DNA of 64,000 bases from a bacterium (lineage in GTDB: Bacteria > Bacillota > Bacilli > Lactobacillales > Streptococcaceae): the NCBI GenBank assembly GCA_905221115.1, contig CAJNBX010000001.1, positions 248,001-312,000 of the forward strand. Direction: 5' to 3'. The notes under the pieces were generated by a model. It was not told the DNA's origin, did not search any database, and saw only the letters and a program-made list of their open reading frames with translations. Below are positions 56,798 to 64,000 of the stretch, piece by piece. Numbering within the stretch: the stretch's first letter is position 1; every line of letters starts with the position of its first letter. Both the position numbers and the translations under genes were made by a program.

Positions 56798-58600
56798 TTA
56801 TGCCAATCCCAATTTTTCAACAAGGGCTTCAAACTCATTCAAACGACGTTCAAAGACTGCAAAGGCATCGTTGAGGTAGTCTTCCTTCTCCATATCAACA
56901 CCAGCTTTTCTCATGACATTAAGTGGATAGTCAGATTTCCCTGCCTTGAGGTAGTCGATATAGCGGTCACGGTCTTCTTGACTACCATGAACAATTTTTT
57001 CAGCCAAGGCTGAGGCTGCTGCAAAGCCTGTTGAATATTGATATACATAGTAGTTATAGTAGAAGTGTGGAATGCGAGCCCACTCGTATTGGATCTCAGG
57101 ATTGTCTTCCTTACTCAAACCATAATACTCTTGGTTCAAGTCAGCGTAGAGTTTATTTAAGAAATCGCTTGTCAAGACTTCTCCATTTTGGTCTGCTTGA
57201 TGAATCGCGTGTTCAAACTCAGCAAATTGAGTTTGACGAAAAACTGTTCCACGGAAACCGTCTAGGAAGTTATTGAGAATAGCAAAGCGCGTTGCATCAT
57301 CTTCCACTTCTTCCAATAATTTCTCCGTCAAGATATTTTCATTGGTAGTTGAAGCAATCTCAGCCAAGAAGATAGAATAATCACCGTAAACATAAGGCTG
57401 AGTTTCACGAGTATAGCTTGAGTGCATACTGTGACCAGTCTCATGGACAAGGGTAAAGAGATTGTCTAGATTGTCCTGCCAGTTAAGAAGCATAAAGGCA
57501 TTGGTATCGTAAGAACCACCAGAGTAGGCACCTGAACGCTTTCCTTGATTTTCGTAAACATCAATCCAACGCTCGCTGAAAGCACGTTTAACACGGCTCA
57601 AGTAATCCTCACCCAAGACTGCCAAGGCATCTTCTGCCTTTTTCAAAGCTTCTTGGTAGGTAAAACTGTATTCAACAGATGAAAGCGGTGTGTAGACATC
57701 GTACATTTTAAGGTCTGAAATCCCCAAGATTTTTGAACGAAGTTCAAGGTAACGATGCAAGAGTGGCAAATGCTTGCGAACTGCTACTACCAAATTGTCA
57801 TAAACACTTTCTGGAACAAAATTAGCCGCTAGGGCTGCATGACGAGCACTCTTGTAGTTGCGAACTTTTGCACGATAGTTTTGTACCTTAACATTGGTTT
57901 GCAAGGTTTTGGCATAGGTATGTTGGAATTGTTCATAAGTCGCATAAAGAGCTTGATAAGCACCACGACGCACCTCACGATTTTTAGACTCCATCAAACG
58001 GGTGTAAGTCCCATGAGATAGCTGAACTTCCTTACCATCATCGTCGAGGACATAAGGGAACACAATATCCGCATTATCCAAGATAGCGAAGGTTTCACTT
58101 GCTGAACCAAAGATTTCTCCAGCGCCAGCCAATAATTCTTCTTCGCGTTGTGAAAGAACGTGATCCTTGCCTTGCAAAAGCTTGTCAAAATAGTGTTGAT
58201 AAACCTGCAATTTTGGCTGAGCTTCTAAAAAGTCAGCATACTGCTCTTCACTGATTTCCATAAATTCAGGCTCATAGAATGAAAAAGCTTGGTCTAGCTG
58301 GCTGTAGAGAGTCATGGCCTTGGCATAGTACTCTTGGTACTTGGCTTCACGTGTGTCTTGGTCATTCTTCATATGAGCATAAACGTAAAGCTTCTCCATC
58401 TGGCGTTCCATTTCAAGAGAAAATTCAGTAATTTCCAGTAGACTATCCGCACTATCCAAGAGATGGCCTTCATACTGGGCTACTGTCTCCAGTTGTTCTG
58501 TTAAATCTTTTAAGGCTTCTTCCCAAGTCTGGTCAGTTGGGTAAATCGTTGATAGATCCCATGTATCTTTTTCATTTATTTCATGTCTTTGTAATACCAT
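56798..58600 (-). CDS. pepF: Oligoendopeptidase F
   Basis: 600 residues, M3 family zinc endopeptidase cleaving medium-length peptides in the cytosol. Zinc motif [16 protein letters not shown] (HExxH ~386) with downstream Glu in [22 protein letters not shown] ribosome site; 18 bases after coiA, so it can be reached by the competence-induced transcript. Confidence 0.96.
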   Translation of the reverse strand: MVLQRHEINEKDTWDLSTIYPTDQTWEEALKDLTEQLETVAQYEGHLLDSADSLLEITEFSLEMERQMEKLYVYAHMKNDQDTREAKYQEYYAKAMTLYSQLDQAFSFYEPEFMEISEEQYADFLEAQPKLQVYQHYFDKLLQGKDHVLSQREEELLAGAGEIFGSASETFAILDNADIVFPYVLDDDGKEVQLSHGTYTRLMESKNREVRRGAYQALYATYEQFQHTYAKTLQTNVKVQNYRAKVRNYKSARHAALAANFVPESVYDNLVVAVRKHLPLLHRYLELRSKILGISDLKMYDVYTPLSSVEYSFTYQEALKKAEDALAVLGEDYLSRVKRAFSERWIDVYENQGKRSGAYSGGSYDTNAFMLLNWQDNLDNLFTLVHETGHSMHSSYTRETQPYVYGDYSIFLAEIASTTNENILTEKLLEEVEDDATRFAILNNFLDGFRGTVFRQTQFAEFEHAIHQADQNGEVLTSDFLNKLYADLNQEYYGLSKEDNPEIQYEWARIPHFYYNYYVYQYSTGFAAASALAEKIVHGSQEDRDRYIDYLKAGKSDYPLNVMRKAGVDMEKEDYLNDAFAVFERRLNEFEALVEKLGLA

Positions 58601-58618
58601 TAGATTCCTCCATCCTTT

Positions 58619-59572
58619 CTATTCTACCATATTTTTTAAGAAATATTGCTGATAAAAGGCTGGTGGATAAAGCTTTTGCCACTCATTTTGAGGATTTTCT
58701 TGGTAATAGGTTTGAAAATGCTTATAATAGCTAGTCAAATCTTGCTCAATTTGGCAAAAATCACCTACTAATGGTCGAATTTGTGGATACCATTCTTTCA
58801 GCCCATAATTCAGGAGATTTTCTCCCTTCTGATAGACTTCTGCTTGTTCTTTCATCCAAATGGGATTTTGATAATAGAGTTGTTGCCGGATATAGCGACA
58901 AATGTCCTTATCCTCAGAAACCGTAAAATGAGATATTTTTTGTTTCTTATAGGGAAAACGTAATATCTCCAGTAGACTACCGTGAGCATAGGGAAATTCC
59001 TTAATCTGATAATGGAGTTTACCGCGGAGATCCTGGTAAATCAGGTATTTGAGCCTTAAAAGCTGTTTTTCCTTGTCTATTTCCCAAACATAAAAGCCCA
59101 TGTTTTGACTGAAATAGAGAAAACCTTGTTGCAGACGAGTCAACCGCTCCTTGAGCCACAGTTTTTGACCCAGCAACCACAGTACTTGGTAACCATGACT
59201 ACGATAGCCCTCACTTCGCTCTTTAAGAACCTTTTGAGGCAAGGGACTACACTGAACTTCCAGAGCTAGATTGCCATTTACAAATACATCCGCAATCTGT
59301 TTAAGCTCTGGAAGAGGGTATTCTAATTGCACCTCTGCATCTTTTTTCAACCAGTGATAAAGTGATTCTTTATTTGCCAGGTGTTCTGGACTTTCATTTT
59401 CAGAGGAAAAATCACAGTCTTTTAGGGATTTATGGGCAAAATGGATCCGTACACTTGCTCCTTGCCGCAAACGGAGCTGCCCTCCACAAGCTGGGCAGGT
59501 GTATTCTTCCTTCTCAAGCTTATCCTCTAACACATTTACCAATTCTCCTCTAGCATCTCTCGCAACAAACAT
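58619..59572 (-). CDS. coiA: Competence protein CoiA
   Basis: 317 residues. N-terminal zinc-ribbon-like segment (YTCPACGGQLRLRQG), then a restriction-like nuclease core: HLANKESLYHWLKKDAEVQL, QIADVFVNGNLALEVQCSPL (Asp..Glu-x-Gln). It supports recombination of incoming single strands with RecA/DprA during transformation. It has a ComX box immediately upstream and a GGAGGG ribosome site. Confidence 0.95.
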   Translation of the reverse strand: MFVARDARGELVNVLEDKLEKEEYTCPACGGQLRLRQGASVRIHFAHKSLKDCDFSSENESPEHLANKESLYHWLKKDAEVQLEYPLPELKQIADVFVNGNLALEVQCSPLPQKVLKERSEGYRSHGYQVLWLLGQKLWLKERLTRLQQGFLYFSQNMGFYVWEIDKEKQLLRLKYLIYQDLRGKLHYQIKEFPYAHGSLLEILRFPYKKQKISHFTVSEDKDICRYIRQQLYYQNPIWMKEQAEVYQKGENLLNYGLKEWYPQIRPLVGDFCQIEQDLTSYYKHFQTYYQENPQNEWQKLYPPAFYQQYFLKNMVE

Positions 59573-59593
59573 GATTTCCCTCCTTTTCTATAT

Positions 59594-59601
59594 TATTCGT
59601 A
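59594..59601 (-). promoter_or_regulatory. ComX (sigma X) cin box of coiA
   Basis: Perfect TACGAATA on the minus strand with the T-rich tract in front, 22 bases before the coiA ATG. It marks coiA (and perhaps pepF onward) as late competence genes. Confidence 0.92.
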
Positions 59602-59634
59602 AAAAAGAAAAAAGATCAGGAAATTTCCTAATCT
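59601..59634 (-). terminator. tehB terminator
   Basis: Near-perfect palindrome AGATTAGGAAATTTCCTGAT then CT, followed on the minus strand by TTTTTCTTTTTT, whose end touches the cin box. Confidence 0.85.
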
Positions 59635-59644
59635 TCATGTGTGT

Positions 59645-60505
59645 TTACTTGATTTTCTTAGCTAGCATGGTCGCAAAGCGTAGTTGAATACGATTGCCAT
59701 TCTCATCGCGACGATGCAAATGGCCTGGATTTTCATTGTACTTGACCAATTCCCAGTCCTTGTAATAGTCTGCCAATTCCCCTTCTTTAAAAGTGAATGG
59801 GAAGTTAACCGAGCAAGGATAATCCTCCGTGTCCATGGCACAAACGATAAGGTTATAGCCACCGACCGCGGTTTGCTCCTGCATGTTTCGGATAATAGCT
59901 GGAATACGATCCGCTTGTAGAAACATCAAAACAACTGTTGAAACGATAAAATCATATTCTTGCCCAATGCTGGCTGAATTGATATCGTAGAGACCAACAG
60001 GCATGTCCAAATCTTCCTGCTCCACAATGCTTTGCAAGATTTCAAGAGATAATTCATTTTGATCCACAGCTGTCACATCAAAACCATTCTGTGCAAGAAA
60101 GAGAGAGTTACGGCCCTGACCACAGCCCAAATCCAAGGCTTTCCCTGGTTTTACTGTCTGCATAGCCTCTAGGACCTCTGAATGAACAGGATTGGTATTG
60201 TATTTTTTAGGGAAATAATCCTCAGGTTTACAATAAAATTCTAAATACCATTCTACATCGTCTGTTACAGCCTCCACTCGGTGCCAGGCTTGTGGTTGTG
60301 CCATGGGATTGTCGGCTCCTGCTTCAAAGAGGTGTTCAGCTATAACCTCACCATCCTCTGTCAATTCAATAAACTTGAGAGTTCCTTTTAAAACAGTAAT
60401 CTTCCCCCAAGTCCCAACTTTTGTATTGTGCTTTTGCTGAACAGCCTCTGGCATGGTTTCTTTAGTCCACAAAGGCATACGTTTATAGGCAACTAGTTTT
60501 TCCAT
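59645..60505 (-). CDS. tehB: TehB-type SAM-dependent methyltransferase
   Basis: 286 residues: N-terminal DUF1971/cupin-like domain (~1-90: [20 protein letters not shown]) and C-terminal TehB methyltransferase domain with [19 protein letters not shown] (~120). In H. influenzae TehB detoxifies tellurite; the natural substrate is unclear. The ATG at 60505 has GAGG seven bases away; an ATG two codons upstream is too close to it. 14 bases after smpB. Confidence 0.9.
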   Translation of the reverse strand: MEKLVAYKRMPLWTKETMPEAVQQKHNTKVGTWGKITVLKGTLKFIELTEDGEVIAEHLFEAGADNPMAQPQAWHRVEAVTDDVEWYLEFYCKPEDYFPKKYNTNPVHSEVLEAMQTVKPGKALDLGCGQGRNSLFLAQNGFDVTAVDQNELSLEILQSIVEQEDLDMPVGLYDINSASIGQEYDFIVSTVVLMFLQADRIPAIIRNMQEQTAVGGYNLIVCAMDTEDYPCSVNFPFTFKEGELADYYKDWELVKYNENPGHLHRRDENGNRIQLRFATMLAKKIK

Positions 60506-60519
60506 CTTCATTCCTCTTT

Positions 60520-60987
60520 TTATCGCTGATTAACAGCTTTCATCACGCGCGCAATATCGCGATTCTGCTCACGACGTTTGATTGACTCCCGTTTGTCATA
60601 GTCATGCTTCCCTTTAGCTAGGCCTAAAAGGAGCTTGGCGTAACCATCTTTGATATAGACTTTAAGGGGAACCAGGGTCATTCCTGTCCCTTTAGTCTCT
60701 TGTTCAAATTTTTGGATTTGTTTCTTATGGAGCAAGAGTTTACGACGACGTTCTGGTTCTTGGTTCCAGATATTGCCCTCTTCGTAAGGAGCGATATGAA
60801 CATTACTCAACCAGACCTCCCCATTTTTCACTTGAGCAAAGCCATCCTTGAGATTGATTCGAGCTGCTCGTACACTCTTGATTTCAGTTCCAGTCAGGAC
60901 CATTCCTGCCTCTAGCGTATCTACGATTGTATAGTCGTGACGCGCCTTTTTATTTTGTGCGACGACCTTTCCCTCGCCCTTTGCCAT
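60520..60987 (-). CDS. smpB: SsrA-binding protein SmpB
   Basis: 155 residues. Binds tmRNA for trans-translation: [40 protein letters not shown], and the C-terminal [20 protein letters not shown] tail that probes the empty A site. Its start overlaps the rnr 3' end by 38 bases, a common rnr-smpB coupling. No ssrA gene in the window. Confidence 0.97.
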   Translation of the reverse strand: MAKGEGKVVAQNKKARHDYTIVDTLEAGMVLTGTEIKSVRAARINLKDGFAQVKNGEVWLSNVHIAPYEEGNIWNQEPERRRKLLLHKKQIQKFEQETKGTGMTLVPLKVYIKDGYAKLLLGLAKGKHDYDKRESIKRREQNRDIARVMKAVNQR

Positions 60988-63304
60988 GCTTGGCTCCTTT
61001 CTTAGCTACTTCCTTGTAAAAAGGTTTCTTCCCTTTTTTCTTCTTGTCTTTTTGTGAATGCTTGCGCTTATCATTTGAGCGTCCTGATTTTCTCTTATCT
61101 TCCTTCTTATCTGAACGACGACTTGAACCACGCCCTCTGTCATTTCGACTAGACTGTTTCAAGCCTTTTTCAATCACATCAAACTCACTTGGGATATATG
61201 AGAAATCAATTTCACCCGTCATCTTGTCAGCTCTTTCAACTCGGATACGGATTTGCTGACCTACACGGAAAGTTGTTCCTGATTTCTCTCCACGAAGAGT
61301 CAAATCACGTTCATTGAAATGATAAAATTCAGGTAAATTAGTGATGTGAATCAAGCCCTCAACTGTATTCGGCAATTCAACAAAGAGACCGAATTTAACA
61401 ATGCTAGACACAACCGCATCGTACTCTTCGCCCACGTATTCTTCCATATACTCAGCCTTTTTCATGGCTTCGACTTCACGCTCAGCCTCAATGGCACGAC
61501 GCTCACGGTTGGAAGACTGGGTCGCAATCTCTGGAATCACTTGCTCAAAATGCTCTGCTATTTCCTTAGAATGGCCGTAGTCACGAATCATACGGTGAAC
61601 AAGAAGGTCTGGATAACGACGAATCGGACTGGTAAAGTGAGTGTAATAGTCAGCTGCTAATCCATAGTGGCCGTGATTGTGCTCCGAATAGCGAGCCTGC
61701 TGCATAGAGCGCAGAAGCATCATGGACAATACATCTGCATAAGGTTCTCCCTCAACAGTACGCATGATGTCTTGGAGGACCTCCTGGCTAATCTTACTGG
61801 CAGTCCCATAAATGCGCAAGCCAAAACTCGAAGCATAATCAATAAACTTCTGAACCTTTTCAGCCTTAGGCTCCTCGTGAATTCGATAGATAAAAGGCAA
61901 ATCCAGCTTGCTGAAATGCTCGGCAACTGTTTCATTAGCCATCAGCATAAAGGACTCAATCATGCGCTCAGCAACACCACGCTGCCGAAGTACGATATCA
62001 ACAGGCTTACCTTGTTTATCCACTAAAATCTTCGCTTCATTGGTATCAAAATTGAGGGCACCACGTTTCACACGCATATTTTCTAAAGTTTCATGAAGCT
62101 TGGCCATGAGTTCGATACTTGGAACAATTTTCTGATATTCTTGTCTCTTTTCCTTGTCTCCAGCTAGGATATCATTGACATCACTATAAGTCATACGGAA
62201 GCTTGTCTTGATAACTGTTTGTGTAATGGTGTAATTGACCACACGACCATGTTTATCAATCTCCATAATGGCAGACTGAGTCAGACGGTCAACTTGAGGA
62301 TTGAGGGAGCAGATGCCATTTGACAGTCGTTCTGGAAGCATTGGCACCACGCGGTCTGTCACATAAACAGAAGTCGCACGATTAAGGGCTTCCTTATCAA
62401 GAGCCGAACCCTCGATCACATAGTAGGAAACATCTGCGATGTGAACCCCAAGCTCCAGATTTCCATTTTTCAAGGCCTTGATATGCACCGCATCGTCCAA
62501 GTCCTTGGCATCAGCACCATCAATGGTAAAGGTAATCTCATCTCTTAGATCCAGACGACCTTCCATATCCTTTTGAGACGGAGCATCAGGCACACTTTCT
62601 GCTTCCTTAAGAACAGCCTCTGGAAATTCTGAGACAATGTCCATTGATTCCAAAACCTCAAGAACATCAATTCCGACATCCGTTGAATGCCCCACCACAT
62701 CAAGGACACTAGCAACAAAGAAATCATGTTTCTTGCTTGGGTATTTGTCGATAAAGACCTTGAGAACTTCTGCTCCTTCTAGTTTTAGAGCTGGTTTCTT
62801 AACATAGATCGGTTGACTGATTTTCTGATTTTTCGAACGGATGTAGCCAGCATACTTGGGCTTTTCCTGATCTAGTACGATTTGACCGACAACGGTTGTC
62901 AAACTGTGTTCTAGGATATCGATAATTTTTGCTTCTGCTGCTGTTCCTTTATTGCGGTCAGCGACTTTTTTGATGACGACCTCAACGGTATCACCATCAA
63001 TAGCATAGTTGACATCGTTTTTTCCTACAAAAAGGTCTTCCTCTTCCCCTTCCAGACTAACAAAGCCAAAGCCATTTTTATGGGCATGAAAAATCCCCTT
63101 GAGAGTAATCTCATGTTTTTTCTTGACTTCCAAAGTCAAAGTTCCATCTTCATCAAAGCGAATCTGGTGCTTTCTTTCCATTAGGGACAAGGTTTTAATC
63201 AACTCACGAAAATCCTTGGACTCGTCTTTTCCCAAAGCTTGAGCCAAGTCATTGACAGTTACCTTTCCCTTATCTTGTAAATATTCTTTTATTCTATCTT
63301 TCAT
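60950..63304 (-). CDS. rnr: Ribonuclease R
   Basis: 784 residues: N-terminal helix-turn-helix, cold-shock domains, RNB catalytic domain with [14 protein letters not shown] (four-Asp site ~266) and [20 protein letters not shown], an S1 domain (~625-705), and a very basic C-terminal tail (~720-784). It degrades structured RNA 3'-5' and cooperates with SmpB/tmRNA. Weak AGAAAG ribosome site. Confidence 0.97.
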   Translation of the reverse strand: MKDRIKEYLQDKGKVTVNDLAQALGKDESKDFRELIKTLSLMERKHQIRFDEDGTLTLEVKKKHEITLKGIFHAHKNGFGFVSLEGEEEDLFVGKNDVNYAIDGDTVEVVIKKVADRNKGTAAEAKIIDILEHSLTTVVGQIVLDQEKPKYAGYIRSKNQKISQPIYVKKPALKLEGAEVLKVFIDKYPSKKHDFFVASVLDVVGHSTDVGIDVLEVLESMDIVSEFPEAVLKEAESVPDAPSQKDMEGRLDLRDEITFTIDGADAKDLDDAVHIKALKNGNLELGVHIADVSYYVIEGSALDKEALNRATSVYVTDRVVPMLPERLSNGICSLNPQVDRLTQSAIMEIDKHGRVVNYTITQTVIKTSFRMTYSDVNDILAGDKEKRQEYQKIVPSIELMAKLHETLENMRVKRGALNFDTNEAKILVDKQGKPVDIVLRQRGVAERMIESFMLMANETVAEHFSKLDLPFIYRIHEEPKAEKVQKFIDYASSFGLRIYGTASKISQEVLQDIMRTVEGEPYADVLSMMLLRSMQQARYSEHNHGHYGLAADYYTHFTSPIRRYPDLLVHRMIRDYGHSKEIAEHFEQVIPEIATQSSNRERRAIEAEREVEAMKKAEYMEEYVGEEYDAVVSSIVKFGLFVELPNTVEGLIHITNLPEFYHFNERDLTLRGEKSGTTFRVGQQIRIRVERADKMTGEIDFSYIPSEFDVIEKGLKQSSRNDRGRGSSRRSDKKEDKRKSGRSNDKRKHSQKDKKKKGKKPFYKEVAKKGAKHGKGRGKGRRTK

Positions 63305-63362
63305 ATTTTCTTTCTAGATTTTTTAATTTTCTTTTACTGTAAAACCTTCTCAAACATCATTT

Positions 63363-63395
63363 AAAAATAAAAAGAGGCAAAGACCTAGTCCTGCC
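63363..63395 (-). terminator. Probable secG terminator
   Basis: Minus strand GGCA-g-GAC-tag-GTC-tt-TGCC stem followed by TCTTTTTATTTTT, 11 bases after the secG stop and upstream of rnr. Confidence 0.65.
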
Positions 63396-63405
63396 CATTA
63401 TTTTC

Positions 63406-63639
63406 TTATCTACTTGATAATACCGTCAATGCTAAGGCAATGGCTAGCCAGAAAAAGACTAAAATCCCTGTCAAACGCTGCATTACAGCTTCAAAACCGC
63501 GTGCTTTACTGCGTTCAAACAAATCACCTGAGCTGGCATCAAATACATTGCTGGATTGGTTTTTGGTTGGTTGCATGAAAATCGCAATCACAATCACAAC
63601 AGATAATACTAATAAAATGGTTAATAATAGGTTATACAT
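63406..63639 (-). CDS. secG: Protein translocase subunit SecG
   Basis: 77 residues, two membrane helices (LLLTILLVLSVVIVIAIFM ~4-22 and ILVFFWLAIALALTVLSS ~59-76) separated by the conserved loop QSSNVFDASSGDLFERSKAR. Auxiliary subunit of SecYEG. Between rpmG and rnr, as in pneumococcus. Confidence 0.94.
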   Translation of the reverse strand: MYNLLLTILLVLSVVIVIAIFMQPTKNQSSNVFDASSGDLFERSKARGFEAVMQRLTGILVFFWLAIALALTVLSSR

Positions 63640-63678
63640 ATCAAACTCCTTAAAATCCTTATTATTTTACCATAAAAT

Positions 63679-63828
63679 CTACTTAGATTCAAGATGTAGG
63701 GTTACTTTTCTTTCCTTGGGACAATACTTTAAAACCTCAATCTTGTCTGGATGAGTTTTTGAGTTTTTACTGGTTAGGTAATTGATACTGCCACAAGAGG
63801 AGCATTTGAGATTAATTTTTACTCGCAC
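63679..63828 (-). CDS. rpmG: 50S ribosomal protein L33
   Basis: 49 residues, GTG start: [20 protein letters not shown] then [16 protein letters not shown], ending LHLESK. Cys pairs CSSC and a single later Cys (YCP) show the zinc-type L33 with one Cys of the second pair replaced (CPKE instead of CPxC). AGGAAA site; the GTG shares a base with the stop of pmrA (TAGTG). Too short for most gene finders. Confidence 0.9.
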
Positions 63829-64000
63829 TAGATTTCCTTTACTTTTAATAATGTTCGAAATTGAAGAAGGTTAAAGAGACAACTAAAGGCAACACAAAGA
63901 CTTGTCGCATAAAATACTGCATGGTAGCCAAATTGACCTGCTACTGCAGAACCTGCCATAGGCCCAACGACACCTCCCAGATAAAAGAATACCTGATTAA
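63828..64000 (-). CDS. pmrA: MFS multidrug efflux transporter PmrA (C-terminal end only)
   Basis: The last ~57 residues only: [20 protein letters not shown] then [20 protein letters not shown] and the tail [13 protein letters not shown]. These are the final membrane helices of a major-facilitator drug exporter; position before rpmG-secG matches pneumococcal pmrA. The rest lies outside the window. Confidence 0.8.

Noticed and set aside
60520-63304. tmRNA gene near smpB
   Set aside because: No tmRNA-like tRNA domain or tag frame found around rnr-smpB.

Overview
The window is a piece of a low-GC Firmicute chromosome, almost certainly a mitis-group Streptococcus (S. mitis, S. oralis, S. pneumoniae or a close relative). 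The evidence is near-textbook versions of pneumococcal genes (ciaR, rocS, macP, cpoA, coiA, prsA/ppmA, pmrA), three BOX repeats containing the conserved boxA core, a degenerate IS630-Spn1-like element, and a ComX (cin) box in front of coiA. No prophage, CRISPR array, conjugative element or antibiotic-resistance cassette is visible. The species cannot be fixed from the sequence alone.

Layout. 1-3.2 kb: start of ciaR, a BOX element and pepN. 3.2-6.0 kb: a tightly overlapping five-gene operon (DUF2829/Tad2-like protein, short-chain dehydrogenase, Nudix hydrolase, stand-alone PEP-synthase-type barrel, ASCH protein), flanked upstream by a decayed IS630. 7.2-12.4 kb: the complete sufCDSUB Fe-S assembly operon. 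12.5-16.6 kb: free methionine-R-sulfoxide reductase-dnaX-DUF3272, then tRNA-Tyr, tRNA-Gln and rpsA. 16.6-20 kb: DUF2969 gene, an orphan oligopeptide-binding lipoprotein and ilvE, followed by a small inverted-repeat element. 20.4-25.7 kb: ATP-grasp protein with two esterases, then thiI-iscS. 25.8-32.9 kb: a low-complexity membrane protein, GDPD phosphodiesterase, exonuclease, rocS, mtnN, macP, Nudix and glmU. 33-37.5 kb (plus strand): GH25 hydrolase, DUF368 (PopT-type) transporter, ybaK, histidine phosphatase and lysS. 37.6-39.7 kb: polar amino-acid ABC transporter. 40-47.7 kb: dnaG-rpoD-sufT-like-cpoA-mgs-pspC-DUF4044-obg and a 52-aa gene. 47.7-50.9 kb: tryptophan ABC transporter under a Trp T-box. 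51-55 kb: ppc and ftsW. 55-64 kb: prsA, O-methyltransferase, pepF, coiA, tehB, smpB, rnr, secG, rpmG and the end of pmrA.

How genes work together. Much of the window is housekeeping: Fe-S cluster and sulfur traffic (suf, iscS-thiI, SufT-like), envelope and division (glmU, macP, rocS, ftsW, cpoA/mgs glycolipids, a PopT candidate, GH25), replication and transcription (dnaX, dnaG, rpoD), translation and trans-translation (rpsA, lysS, rpmG, smpB, rnr), and protein export (secG, prsA). Regulation readable in the DNA includes a complete Trp T-box with UGG specifier, a ComX box, a CiaR-like repeat in the ciaR promoter, and three consensus promoters so close to the start codon that leaderless mRNAs are predicted.

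The best candidates for something undescribed are the five-gene operon at 3.26-5.96 kb, which combines a Tad2-like small protein with nucleotide-handling enzymes and a catalytically altered PEP-type barrel, and the BOX-interrupted leader of the tryptophan transporter. Start codons were chosen from visible ribosome-binding sites and differ from the longest open frame in a number of genes, as noted.
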